Assembly (NCBI GenBank): GCA_963793825.1
Contig: CAWCBE010000005.1
Coordinates: 171,487 to 235,486, forward strand
Reading direction: 5' to 3'
Source of the DNA: RYN-230 sp963793825
GTDB taxonomy: Bacteria > Actinomycetota > Actinomycetes > Streptosporangiales > Streptosporangiaceae
Length of the DNA: 64,000 nucleotides
Positions 25,179 to 33,726 of the stretch are shown piece after piece. A program made the position numbers and the translations under genes. Positions within the stretch are counted from its first letter, which is position 1, and every line of letters begins with the position of its first letter. The notes under the pieces were generated by a model. It saw nothing but the letters and a program-made list of their open reading frames with translations, searched no databases and was not told where the DNA came from.

Positions 25179-26923
25179 GACGTCACTCCTTCCGCGGCCG
25201 CGCGGGCCTGCTGCGGGACCGCCACCGGGCCGTCCGGGGCGGCCGGCCGCCGCCCCGCGCCCGCGGGCAGCGCCAGCATCAGCAGGAAGGCGAGGACGAA
25301 CACGGCCACCTGGAACCACAGGGTGCGGACCAGGGAGGCCGCGAAGTCGCGGCGGACCGCGCCGCCCCCGGCCCGGGCCGCCGCCGCGTGCGCCGCGGCG
25401 GGCAGCGTCGGCTGCGCCTCGCCGGCCCGGCAGGACGCCGGGGTCACCGTGGGATCGGCGGCCGCCAGCCGGTCGTGCAGGCAGCCGCGGAACGCGGTGA
25501 CGATCCGGCCCGTGTCGCGGGCGGGCACCCCGGCCGACACCAGGCCGGCCCGCAGTTGCGGGGCTGCCGCGCTGGCCGCCGGGCCCGACTGGGCACCCAG
25601 CACGCTGAAGAAGATCACCCCGATGACCGCGATGCCGATCGAGTTGCCGAGCTGGAGCCCGGTGTTGAACACGCCTGAGGCCGAGCCGGCTTCCCGCCTG
25701 GGCACCCCGGGCAGCACGATGTCGGCCAGCGGCGCGATCACCGCGCCCAGCCCCAGCCCGGCGGCGACCAGGCCCGGCACCATCTCCCAGGTGGTCACGG
25801 CCGCCCCGTAGTGGTGCACGGTCACGATCAGGGCGGCCAGGCCGGCCGCGATGACCAGCGCCCCGGCCATCGTGACGCCACGGCCGAACCGCGGCGCGAG
25901 CCGGGCGGCCGTGCCCGAGGAGAGCAGTATCCCGGCCGAGAACGGCAGGAACGTGAGTCCCGCGTGCAGCGCGCTGAATCCCAGGCCGAGCTGCAGGAAC
26001 AGGGTGAGCACCAGGCCGAACGAGGCGACGCCGAGGAAGCAGGTGATGGCCACGGCCATCCCGGCACTGAACCCGCGGTCGCGGAACAGGGCGGGCGGCA
26101 CCAGCGGCGAGCCGTCCCGGCGCGCCTTGACCCGCTCATACCAGGCAAAGGCCGCGAACACCGGCAGGGAGCAGGCCATGGACACCAAGGTCCACACCGG
26201 CCAGCCGAGCTGGCGGCCCTCTACCAGCGGGTACAGCAGGAGCAGCAGCGCCGCCGAGATCAGCGTCACCCCGCCCGGGTCCAGCCGGGGCGGATGGGCC
26301 GCCCGTGACTCGCGCACCAGGACCGCGGACGCGGCCAGGGCAATGAGCCCGACCGGGACGTTGATGAGGAAAATGGGCCGCCAGCCGAGGCCGCCCAGGT
26401 CGTGCGCGGTGAGCAGGCCGCCGAGCAGCGGCCCGCTCACCGTGCCCAGCCCCGCGGTGACCCCGAAGCCGGCCAGCGCCTTGATCCGCTCGCGCGGCGG
26501 GAAGATGACCTGGATGACGGCGAGCACCTGGGGCACCATGATCCCGCCGAACGCGCCCTGCGCGACCCGGCAGGCGATCAGCATGCCCGGGCTGGTGGCC
26601 GTGCCGCACAGCGCGGACATGACCGTGAAGCCGGCCACGCCGATGAGGAACAGCCGTTTCCGGCCGAAGATGTCGCCCAGCCGTCCGCCGGTGATCAGCA
26701 CCAGCGCGTAGGCCAGCGTGTAGCCGGCCAGGGCCCACTGCACGTCCGCGTAGCTGGCGTGCAGGTCCCGCTGGATCGACGGGATGGCGATGTTGACGAT
26801 GGACACATCGAGCAGGTTCATGAACCCGGCCAGGAGCAGGATCACCAGGGTGAGCCAGCGGCGCGGGTCGGCGGGCGCACTGGGGGCGCCGGGTGGTGCC
26901 AGGATCTGTGCATCTGATGACAT
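25175..26923 (-). CDS. MFS drug exporter, DHA2 (14-helix) family
   Basis: 582 residues, about 14 membrane helices. Motif D1 (LDVSIVNIAIPSIQ) lies in helix 1, motif A (GGRLGDIFGRKRLFLIG) between helices 2 and 3, and motif C (GLGTVSGPLLGGLL) in helix 5, all typical of proton-driven multidrug antiporters. A larger loop near the C-terminus holds two cysteines (FRGCLHD and PASCRAG). It is first in an operon with the SDR gene and divergent from a MarR regulator, with an operator between them, so drug-inducible expression is likely. Confidence 0.93.
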   Translation of the reverse strand: MSSDAQILAPPGAPSAPADPRRWLTLVILLLAGFMNLLDVSIVNIAIPSIQRDLHASYADVQWALAGYTLAYALVLITGGRLGDIFGRKRLFLIGVAGFTVMSALCGTATSPGMLIACRVAQGAFGGIMVPQVLAVIQVIFPPRERIKALAGFGVTAGLGTVSGPLLGGLLTAHDLGGLGWRPIFLINVPVGLIALAASAVLVRESRAAHPPRLDPGGVTLISAALLLLLYPLVEGRQLGWPVWTLVSMACSLPVFAAFAWYERVKARRDGSPLVPPALFRDRGFSAGMAVAITCFLGVASFGLVLTLFLQLGLGFSALHAGLTFLPFSAGILLSSGTAARLAPRFGRGVTMAGALVIAAGLAALIVTVHHYGAAVTTWEMVPGLVAAGLGLGAVIAPLADIVLPGVPRREAGSASGVFNTGLQLGNSIGIAVIGVIFFSVLGAQSGPAASAAAPQLRAGLVSAGVPARDTGRIVTAFRGCLHDRLAAADPTVTPASCRAGEAQPTLPAAAHAAAARAGGGAVRRDFAASLVRTLWFQVAVFVLAFLLMLALPAGAGRRPAAPDGPVAVPQQARAAAEGVTS

Positions 26924-26993
26924 GATCGGTCTCCGACTCGACAGGAGGTCCGGCCCCGGGGATTACGGGCTCGAAGTTAGCATCTTGGCCGCC

Positions 26994-27018
26994 TATTGTC
27001 TAGGCTGCCTAGATAATA
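26994..27018. promoter_or_regulatory. MarR operator palindrome
   Basis: TATTGTCTAGG (26994-27004) and CCTAGATAATA (27008-27018) are inverted arms, 10 of 11 bases matching, spacer CTG. AT-rich against its surroundings, 70 bases upstream of the MFS start and 12 before the marR start, so one bound dimer could block both. Confidence 0.8.
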
Positions 27019-27030
27019 GGGAGTTGAAGT

Positions 27031-27570
27031 ATGCCTGAGGATGAGGATGGCGCGGCCGCCCGCGCCTGGAACCTGCCGTGGGCGGAACCGTTCGGCACCG
27101 GGGAACCGGAGCGCGCCCGGCTGGCCGCCGAATTCGGGGCCGCCGTCCGCAAGGCCGGCGCGCTGATGCAGCTCATGGGGCAGGCCGCGGCCGACCGGAT
27201 CGGCATCAACGCGACCGACCTGAACTGCCTGAACATCCTCAGCTTCAGCGGCCAGCTGACGGCCGGGGAACTCGCCCGGCAAACCGGCCTGACCACCGCG
27301 TCCATCACCGGCGTGGTGGACCGGCTGGAGGAGGCCGGCTACGTGCGCCGGGAGCGGGACCCGCGGGACCGCCGCCGGGTGGTGATCCAGCTGGTGGCCG
27401 AGACCGCGCTGCGTGACGTCGCGGCCGTGTTCCGGCCGATGATGCGTGACTGGCAGCAGATGGCCGCCCGGTACAGCGATGACGAGCTGCGGCTGATCGT
27501 GGGCTTCTATGGCCAGATGGAAGAGGTGCTGCGCAGCCACCTCACCCGGCTCCGCGAGCCGCCCGGTTAA
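27031..27570 (+). CDS. MarR family transcriptional regulator
   Basis: 179 residues: dimer helices at both ends and a winged helix in the middle (LNILSFSGQLTAGELARQTG, TTASITGVVDRLEEAGYVRR, wing RDPRDRRRVVIQL). ATG 27031 has GGGAG 7 bases upstream. It is divergent from the MFS-SDR operon and very likely represses both itself and that operon through the palindrome at 26994-27018. The ligand is probably a substrate of the exporter. Confidence 0.93.
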   Translation: MPEDEDGAAARAWNLPWAEPFGTGEPERARLAAEFGAAVRKAGALMQLMGQAAADRIGINATDLNCLNILSFSGQLTAGELARQTGLTTASITGVVDRLEEAGYVRRERDPRDRRRVVIQLVAETALRDVAAVFRPMMRDWQQMAARYSDDELRLIVGFYGQMEEVLRSHLTRLREPPG

Positions 27571-27587
27571 CGACCTTCTGGGACCGG

Positions 27588-29033
27588 TTAACGGCCTTCT
27601 GGGAGGTGCAGGTCGGCCAGGACGGCCCGGGCCGCGCCCGCGCCGCACATGCCGTGCACGCCGCCGCCGGGGGGCGTGGAGCTGGAGCACAGGTACACCC
27701 CGGGGATCGCGGTGCGGTACGGGTTCCACCGCGGGGTGGGCCCCAGCACGGTCCGCAGCAGCGTGCCCGCCCCGCCGTTGATGTCACCGCCCACGTAGTT
27801 CGGGTTGTACCGCTCCATGTCGGCCGCAGTCCGCACCGACCTGGCCAGGATCAGGTCACCGAAGCCCGGCGCGAAACGCTCGATCTGCGCCTCGATCAGG
27901 CGGGAGGCATCCACCGCGCTGCCCGACGGCACGTGGCAGTAGGCCCACAGGGTGTGCTGCCCGGCTGGCGCCCGGGTCGGGTCGGCCACCCCCGGCTGCG
28001 CGACGATGCAGTACGGCCGGCCCGCCAGCCGGCCCGCGGTCACCTCGGCCTCGCTGTGCGCCACCTCGGCCAGCGGGCCGCCGAGGTGCACGGTGCCCGC
28101 CTCCCGGCAGGCCGCGGCCTGCCAGGGGACCGGCCCGCTCAGCGCCCAGTCCACCTTGCACACGCCCGGCCCGTAGCGGAACCGGCCCAGTGCCGCGCGG
28201 TCCCCGGCCGGCAGCCGGTCCCCGGCCAGCGCGACCAGCTGGCGCGGCGTGACGTCGAGCAGCACGTGCCGGGCCGGGGGCAGGTCATCCAGCGACTTCA
28301 CCCACCACCCGGTCTCCACCTGGCCGCCCAGCGAGGCCAGCTCGGCGAGCAGTGCATCGGTCAGCCGGGCGCTGCCGCCCTCCACTACCGGCCAGCCCAC
28401 GGCGTGCGCCGCCATCATCAGCACCAGCCCGAAGGCGCTGGTCACCGGGGCGGTGAGCGGCAGCATCGAGTGCGCGGCCACCCCGGCGAACAGCGCCTGG
28501 GCTTCCTCGGTACGGAACCGCCGGGCCAGCCAGGTGGCCGGCTGCAGGCCCTCCAGGCCGAACCGGGCCATGGCCAGCGGGTGCCGGGGCACGGACCGGA
28601 TCGGCGCGAGGATTTCCGGGAGGGTCAGCCCCACGTCACGGACCAGCGGGGTCAGCAGCCGCCGGTACGCTCCGGCATCCGGGCCGAGGCTGCCCGCGGT
28701 CTCCTCCACCGTGCCGGTCACCGCGGCGGCCCGGCCGCCGTCCAGCGGATGGGCGAACGCCACTTTCGGCGTGCACAGCGTGACACCGCGCGCCGCCAGG
28801 TCGATGCCCAGGAAGAACGGCGAGGAGGCCGCCAGCGGATGTACCGCCGAGCAGAGGTCGTGCCGGAACCCGGGCCGGGTGAGCTCCCCGGTGCGGCAGC
28901 CACCGCCCGGAGTGTCGGCGCCCTCGATCAGGTGCACCCTGAGCCCGGCCCGGGCCAGCGTGATCGCCGCGGCCAGGCCGTTCGGGCCGGAGCCCACGAT
29001 GATGGCGTCGGCGGCGGATCCGCTCACGCTCAT
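27588..29033 (-). CDS. FAD-dependent oxidoreductase of the phytoene dehydrogenase / PYROXD2 type
   Basis: 481 residues. N-terminal FAD-binding Rossmann fold (AIIVGSGPNGLAAAITLA, then VHLIEGADTPGGGCRT) and a C-terminal FAD-closing segment (IPGVYLCSSSTPPGGGVHGM). It belongs with COG1233-type enzymes that oxidise or isomerise hydrophobic substrates, but no carotenoid or polyketide genes are near. ATG 29033 overlaps the stop of the MBL gene as ATGA; it is the last gene of a three-gene operon with a cNMP-binding protein. Substrate unknown. Confidence 0.88.
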   Translation of the reverse strand: MSVSGSAADAIIVGSGPNGLAAAITLARAGLRVHLIEGADTPGGGCRTGELTRPGFRHDLCSAVHPLAASSPFFLGIDLAARGVTLCTPKVAFAHPLDGGRAAAVTGTVEETAGSLGPDAGAYRRLLTPLVRDVGLTLPEILAPIRSVPRHPLAMARFGLEGLQPATWLARRFRTEEAQALFAGVAAHSMLPLTAPVTSAFGLVLMMAAHAVGWPVVEGGSARLTDALLAELASLGGQVETGWWVKSLDDLPPARHVLLDVTPRQLVALAGDRLPAGDRAALGRFRYGPGVCKVDWALSGPVPWQAAACREAGTVHLGGPLAEVAHSEAEVTAGRLAGRPYCIVAQPGVADPTRAPAGQHTLWAYCHVPSGSAVDASRLIEAQIERFAPGFGDLILARSVRTAADMERYNPNYVGGDINGGAGTLLRTVLGPTPRWNPYRTAIPGVYLCSSSTPPGGGVHGMCGAGAARAVLADLHLPEGR

Positions 29034-29902
29034 AGCCCGAGTATCCCGCCCTCGGCGGCCACCATGACGCCCGGCCCGCCGCGGCCCGGGCGGGCGGCGA
29101 ACGTGGCCGCCAGCCGGTCCAGTTCGTCGTCGGTGCGGTCCGGCTTGTGGTGGGCCAGCGCGACCTGCCGGGCCCCGGCCCGCTGGCCCAGGCCGGCCGC
29201 GTACCCGGCCGCCGCATGGCCGAACGACGCCTCCGCGGCCACCTCGGAGGCCAGCAGGAAGCTGTCATGGATGAGCAGGTCGGCGCCGTCCGCCAGGTCC
29301 AGGGCGGCCGGGTGGTACTCACCCAGCCCCTCGGGTCCCGGGCCGAGAACCGTCGGGCAGTGATCGGGCAGGTAGGCCAGGACCGAGTGCCCGTCACTGA
29401 CCCGGTAGCCGAACGTCCGGCCGCCCTTGTGCGGGATCTCCCGGGCCTCCACGGTGAAGCCCTCGGCCTTCAGCTGGCCCGGCTGGGCCAGGCCGAACGT
29501 CCACTCCCCGCGCAGGCCCGCGGGGCCGATCGGGAAGTGCGGCGGGGACATGCCCCGGGCCAGCACCTCCTCAGCGGTCTGTGCCCCGTCCCCGGGCGCT
29601 CCCGCTCCCTGGTCCGGGAGCAGCAGCCTGACCCGGGCGTCGTCCCGGTCCCCGCCGCGGAAGAACGGCAGCCCGTGCACATGGTCCCAGTGCAGGTGGG
29701 TGAGCAGGATGGTGCCGTCGAAGGGACGCCCGGCCAGCAGCCCGGTCACCTGCCGCAGCCCGGTGCCCGCGTCCAGGATGAGCGCGGGCACCGGGCTGTC
29801 GTCGTGGCCGAGCGCCACGCATGAGGTGTGCCCCCCGTAGCGGAGGAACTCCGCTCCCGGCGCGGGTGTCGAGCCGCGCACGCCGCAGAGGTGAACGCGC
29901 AC
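29030..29902 (-). CDS. MBL-fold metal-dependent hydrolase
   Basis: 290 residues. The HxHxDH motif THLHWDHVHGL gives ligands H69, H71, D73 and H74; later LIHDSF and ALAHHKPDRTDDEL supply the remaining ligands. The VRGSTPAPGAEFLRYGGHTSC start is typical of the beta-lactamase-like group that includes cyclic-nucleotide phosphodiesterases and RNase Z relatives. GTG 29902 is one base after the stop of the cNMP-binding gene and the 3' end overlaps the oxidoreductase. The pairing with a cNMP sensor makes phosphodiesterase activity worth testing, but that is inference. Confidence 0.88.
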   Translation of the reverse strand: MRVHLCGVRGSTPAPGAEFLRYGGHTSCVALGHDDSPVPALILDAGTGLRQVTGLLAGRPFDGTILLTHLHWDHVHGLPFFRGGDRDDARVRLLLPDQGAGAPGDGAQTAEEVLARGMSPPHFPIGPAGLRGEWTFGLAQPGQLKAEGFTVEAREIPHKGGRTFGYRVSDGHSVLAYLPDHCPTVLGPGPEGLGEYHPAALDLADGADLLIHDSFLLASEVAAEASFGHAAAGYAAGLGQRAGARQVALAHHKPDRTDDELDRLAATFAARPGRGGPGVMVAAEGGILGL

Positions 29903-29903
29903 G

Positions 29904-30911
29904 TCAGCCCCGGCCGGCGTCTTCGCGCCGGTGCCCGCCGGACAGCTCCACCAGTGCGTCGTGGTCGAACTGGCTGGCCTCCGCCGCCGCCACCCGGCAG
30001 CCGGTCACGGCCACCAGCGTGGACGTCCGGACGCCCCCTTCGAGGTGGGCTCGCTCGCCGAGCATCGCCCCCGGGCCGTACTCGGCCAGCTGCTCGCCGT
30101 CCCGCTCGACCCGGATCACCCCGTCCAGCACCAGGAACACCGAGCTCCCGGCGTCACCCTGGCGGACCAGCACGTCCTCCGCCGCCAGCCGGGTGATCAC
30201 CGGCTTGGCCGCGCCGTGCATGAGCTGCACGGACAGGGCCCGTTCCAGCGCCGTCTCGACCGCGGTGACCAGCGCCGGCGAGTCCTCGTCGCCCCACGGG
30301 CTGTGCTTGCCGAACGACGTGGCGAACCAGTTGGCGAAGTCGGTCAGCCCGGACTTGTGGCTCAGCTGGCCGTCCGCGCCGTAGACCCAGTGCCGGGGGA
30401 ACGTGCTGGCCCCGGTCATGGCCGGCTCGGCGGTGCCGTCGGCGTGCAGGGTGAGCGTCAGTGTGGTCCACACCAGCGGCGCCTGCCATTGCACGTACGG
30501 AGGGTGCTTGACCGGCCGGGGCGCAGGCAGCCCGGTCCGGCCGCCGACGGTCTGCGTGAAGCGGACCCAGCCCGGCCCGTGCTCGGGCGGGGCCTGGATG
30601 TCCGCCAGCTTGACGGCCTGGAACCGGTAGCGCAGCCCGGCCAGCCGGACCAGGGTCGAGCCGATCAGGCCGCCGCCGCCGCCGTACCCGGCTGCGGTGA
30701 TCTCCCCGTCGTCGCCGACCTCGATCCAGGCCCGGAGCACGTTGCCGAACCGGAACCGGTCCGCGGCGCGGAGCTCCTCGATGTCATCGAGGACCCCGGG
30801 CGGCGGCTCGTCGTAGCGGGTGAATCCCGAGTCGAAGGCCAGCCGGCTGGCGCCGGTGACTGCCTCGGACGGGATCCAGGACAGTGAGGTAATGCTGCTT
30901 TCGTATCGCAT
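29904..30911 (-). CDS. Protein with C-terminal cyclic nucleotide-binding domain
   Basis: 335 residues. About 230-320 is a cNMP-binding domain (DVLVRQGDAGSSVFLVLDG, then the phosphate-binding cassette GAMLGERAHLEGGVRTSTL with the Glu and Arg that contact cAMP or cGMP). There is no HTH, so it is not a Crp regulator. Residues 1-225 are an unrecognised beta-rich domain (WIEVGDDGEITAAGYGGGGG, WTTLTLTLHADGTAEP). First gene of the operon with the MBL hydrolase and FAD oxidoreductase. It probably couples cyclic-nucleotide level to an enzymatic or binding function. Confidence 0.85.
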   Translation of the reverse strand: MRYESSITSLSWIPSEAVTGASRLAFDSGFTRYDEPPPGVLDDIEELRAADRFRFGNVLRAWIEVGDDGEITAAGYGGGGGLIGSTLVRLAGLRYRFQAVKLADIQAPPEHGPGWVRFTQTVGGRTGLPAPRPVKHPPYVQWQAPLVWTTLTLTLHADGTAEPAMTGASTFPRHWVYGADGQLSHKSGLTDFANWFATSFGKHSPWGDEDSPALVTAVETALERALSVQLMHGAAKPVITRLAAEDVLVRQGDAGSSVFLVLDGVIRVERDGEQLAEYGPGAMLGERAHLEGGVRTSTLVAVTGCRVAAAEASQFDHDALVELSGGHRREDAGRG

Positions 30912-30940
30912 GATCCGATCGTCACCCCCCGCGCGGCCGC

Positions 30941-30985
30941 AGGCCAGGGTGCTGCCTGGCCTCTTGCGGTGCGCTTAGCACTAAG
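30941..30985. promoter_or_regulatory. Two inverted repeats in the divergent region before the ABC island
   Basis: AGGCCAG (30941-30947) / CTGGCCT (30956-30962) with an 8-base spacer, and CTTAGCACTAAG (30974-30985), two 5-base arms around CA. They lie in the 188-bp space between the cNMP operon and the first permease; either could be an operator. Confidence 0.4.
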
Positions 30986-31099
30986 GACCTGGCGGTCCCG
31001 GGCGGCCAGGCCGCCGCGGCAGCACACCCGCCAGCGGGACAGCATCACCACGGGCGGGGATGCCTGCATCCTTGACCGGGATAAGCGGCCGGCCCCTGA

Positions 31100-33571
31100 A
31101 TGTCTGTCATGGGAGCCGTATGGCTGCGCGTGCGGGCCGAGCTGCGCCGGCAGTGGCGCGGGTGGCTCGTCCTGGCCATGTTGCTCGGCCTGGTCAGCGG
31201 CATCGCGCTCACCGCGGCGGCGGGCGCCGAGCGCACTGACACCGCCTACCCGCGCTTGCTGAGCCGCAGCCATGCGGCCGGCCTCCTGGTGACCCCCACG
31301 CTGTCCGGGTTCCACGGCTACTTCCGGGCCGTCGCCCGCCTTCCCCAGGTGGCTTCGGCGGACTCGGTGGCGTTCCTCCAGATGTCCCTGCCCGGCCCGG
31401 GCGCCGTACCGTTCTCGAACATGGTGGCTGAGGCCAGCCCCTCCGGCGGCGAAGGCGTGTCCATAAACCGGGTCAAGGTGCTGGCCGGGCGCTTCTTCAA
31501 CCCGGCCGACCGGCACGCGGTCATGATCAGCCAGGCGCTGGCCGACCGGGCCGATGTACGGCCCGGCGGCGTGCTGTCCCTGATCGGGTACCCGCAGCGG
31601 CACGGGAACCCGGATATCCGCCGCGCGGTCCGGCTGGCCTTCCGGGTGTCCGCCATCGTGGTGACCGACGACGAGATCGTGCCGGCCACCCGCGAGCTGG
31701 GCGAGCCGCGGGTCCTGCTCAGCCCGGCGTTCGCCCGTACCCGGCTGGCCCAGTCCTTCAATCCGGCCGGCGGCGGCAGCTATGTGGTGCTCCGGCCCGG
31801 CGCCTCCGCCGCCACATTCACCCGCCAGGCCACCCGGCTCGGGCAGCGGTATCGGGTCGGGGCCGTCCAGGTCGTCCACCTGGACACCGAGTATGCGGCG
31901 GCCCAGCGCGCCATCCGGCCGGAGGCGGTGGCCCTGGCCATCTTCGCCGCGCTGACCGGCCTGATCGCGCTGGCCGTCGGCGGGCAGCTGCTGAGCCGCC
32001 AGCTCATCCTCGACTCGGCGGAATTCCCGATCCTGCGCGCCCTGGGCATGGGCCGGTCCCGGCTCGCGGTGCTGTCCCTGGCCGGCGTGGCCATGGTGAC
32101 CACGGCCGGCGCTGTCATCGCCGTCGGGCTGGCCATCGCGGCGTCCCCGCTGATGCCCATCGGGCCGGCCCGGTTCGCCGAGCCCAGCCCGGGGATCGAC
32201 GTCAACCTGCCAATTCTCGGCGCCGGATTCCTGATCATCGTCATCACGCCGCTTCTGGTCCTGGCTCCCGGGGCGGTACGCGCCGCCGGGCGGCCCCCGG
32301 GCGCGCTCGGGCTGGCCGAGCCGGCCGCGCCAGTGCGGGCCTCGCGGCTGGCCCCGGCGCTGGGCCGGGCTGGCTCCGTGCCGGGCAGCCTGGGCGTCCG
32401 GATGGCCCTGGAGCCCGGGCATGGGCGGACCGCGGTGCCGGTACGCAGCGCGCTGGCCGGGACGATCGTCGCGGTAGCGGCGGTCGTCGGGGCGGTGGTC
32501 TTCGGCGCCAGCTTCCTCGGCCTGGTCGGCACGCCGCACTTGTACGGGCAGAACTGGGCTCAGCAGCTGGACCTGCAGGTCGGATCGGTGCCGGCCAGCG
32601 TAGGCACCCGGGTCCTGGCCCGGATCACCGGCCTGAGCCAGTACGCAGGCGGCAACTACGGGCAGGTCAGCGTCACGGCGCCGGGCCGCGGCAGCGGCAC
32701 GGTGGTGCCCGCGATCGGGCTCGACCAGCTGCACGGCAGCGGGTTCCTCACCCTGCTGGCCGGGCACGCCCCGGCCGGGCCCCGGCAGATCACCCTCGGC
32801 CCCCGCACCCTGCATGCCCTGGGCCTGCACGTCGGGCAGCAGGTCACCGTCGGCGCGAACGGCCAGACAGCCATGATGCGCATCGTGGGCTCGGCCGTCT
32901 TCGCCTCGTTCAGCGTCGGCGGCGGCAGCTCCACCGACCTGGGGACCGGCGCCGCAGTCTCCGCCTCGGTACTGTCCCAGCCGAATCCCCCGGACTGCGC
33001 CGCCGCGGCGACCTGCTACAACTTCTTCCTGCTGCGGTACCGGCCGGGCACCGACCTGCCGGCCGCGGCGGGCCGCCTACAGGCCGCCATCAGCCGGGCC
33101 GGCTGCCCGCCGGGGCTGTGCCTGGTGACCACCGACCAGCGGCCCAGTGACATCCGGGACTATGCGGGGGTCCGTGACACCCCGCTGGCACTGGGCGCGA
33201 TCCTCGGCCTGCTGGCGGTGGGCACGCTCAGCCACGCCCTGCTGGCCGGGGTCCGCCGCCGCTCCCGCGACCTGGCCCTGCTCAAGACCCTCGGCCTGGT
33301 CCAGTCCCAGCTGGTCCGGGTGGTCTGCTGGCAGGCGACCACGCTGGCCACGGCGGCGCTGCTGGCCGGGGTGCCGCTCGGCGTGCTGGCCGGGCGGTGG
33401 GCGTGGCTGGTCTTCGCCCGCTCGGCCGGGGTGGCCAGCCAGGCCGACGTGCCGGTGCCACTGGTGCTGCTGGCCGTCCCGGCGACCCTGCTGCTGGCCA
33501 ACCTGCTGGCCGCCGGCCCCGGCTGGACCGCGGCCCGGGTGCCCGCCGCGGCCGTGCTGCGCAGCGAATGA
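31100..33571 (+). CDS. FtsX/MacB-like ABC transporter permease 1
   Basis: 823 residues with the double-FtsX layout: a first helix (WRGWLVLAMLLGLVSGIAL), an extracytoplasmic domain, three helices near 285-395, a second large extracytoplasmic domain (450-690) with a CxxxxxC pair (DCAAAATCYNF) and CPPGLC, and three closing helices (700-815), ending in VLRSE. Such permeases work with a LolD/MacB-type ATPase on lipoproteins, peptides or antibiotics rather than on import. No ATPase is adjacent; the one at 44332 is a candidate. ATG 31109 is an alternative start. Confidence 0.9.
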   Translation: MSVMGAVWLRVRAELRRQWRGWLVLAMLLGLVSGIALTAAAGAERTDTAYPRLLSRSHAAGLLVTPTLSGFHGYFRAVARLPQVASADSVAFLQMSLPGPGAVPFSNMVAEASPSGGEGVSINRVKVLAGRFFNPADRHAVMISQALADRADVRPGGVLSLIGYPQRHGNPDIRRAVRLAFRVSAIVVTDDEIVPATRELGEPRVLLSPAFARTRLAQSFNPAGGGSYVVLRPGASAATFTRQATRLGQRYRVGAVQVVHLDTEYAAAQRAIRPEAVALAIFAALTGLIALAVGGQLLSRQLILDSAEFPILRALGMGRSRLAVLSLAGVAMVTTAGAVIAVGLAIAASPLMPIGPARFAEPSPGIDVNLPILGAGFLIIVITPLLVLAPGAVRAAGRPPGALGLAEPAAPVRASRLAPALGRAGSVPGSLGVRMALEPGHGRTAVPVRSALAGTIVAVAAVVGAVVFGASFLGLVGTPHLYGQNWAQQLDLQVGSVPASVGTRVLARITGLSQYAGGNYGQVSVTAPGRGSGTVVPAIGLDQLHGSGFLTLLAGHAPAGPRQITLGPRTLHALGLHVGQQVTVGANGQTAMMRIVGSAVFASFSVGGGSSTDLGTGAAVSASVLSQPNPPDCAAAATCYNFFLLRYRPGTDLPAAAGRLQAAISRAGCPPGLCLVTTDQRPSDIRDYAGVRDTPLALGAILGLLAVGTLSHALLAGVRRRSRDLALLKTLGLVQSQLVRVVCWQATTLATAALLAGVPLGVLAGRWAWLVFARSAGVASQADVPVPLVLLAVPATLLLANLLAAGPGWTAARVPAAAVLRSE

Positions 33572-33726
33572 TGGCTGCTGTCTGGCTGGCCCTCCGCACC
33601 GACCTGCGCCGGCGGGTGCGGGATACGCCGCTGCTGCTCGGCGCTGGCCGCGCTGATCGCGGCCGGGGCCGGCCGCGCCGCGGCCCGGGTCAGGGCGCCG
33701 TCACGCGCCGGGCCATTAGGCCATGA
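33571..33726 (+). pseudogene. Remnant of an FtsX-like permease (large internal deletion plus frameshift)
   Basis: The first 16 codons (MAAVWLALRTDLRRR) are the start of a paralogous permease. They run straight into VRDTPLLLG, which belongs about 700 residues later in the intact paralogues (VRDTPLALGA). After LLLG a one-base shift restores ALAALIAAGAGRAAARVR, the conserved permease tail (compare GPGRAAARI). So about 2.2 kb were lost and the rest went out of frame. The 51-codon frame ends in TGA overlapping the next ATG (ATGA), so it may still be translated and serve coupling. Confidence 0.75.

Noticed and set aside
30665..32830. Long minus-strand frame across the divergent promoter and permease 1
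   Set aside because: Would cover both a promoter region and an intact permease; no recognisable protein.
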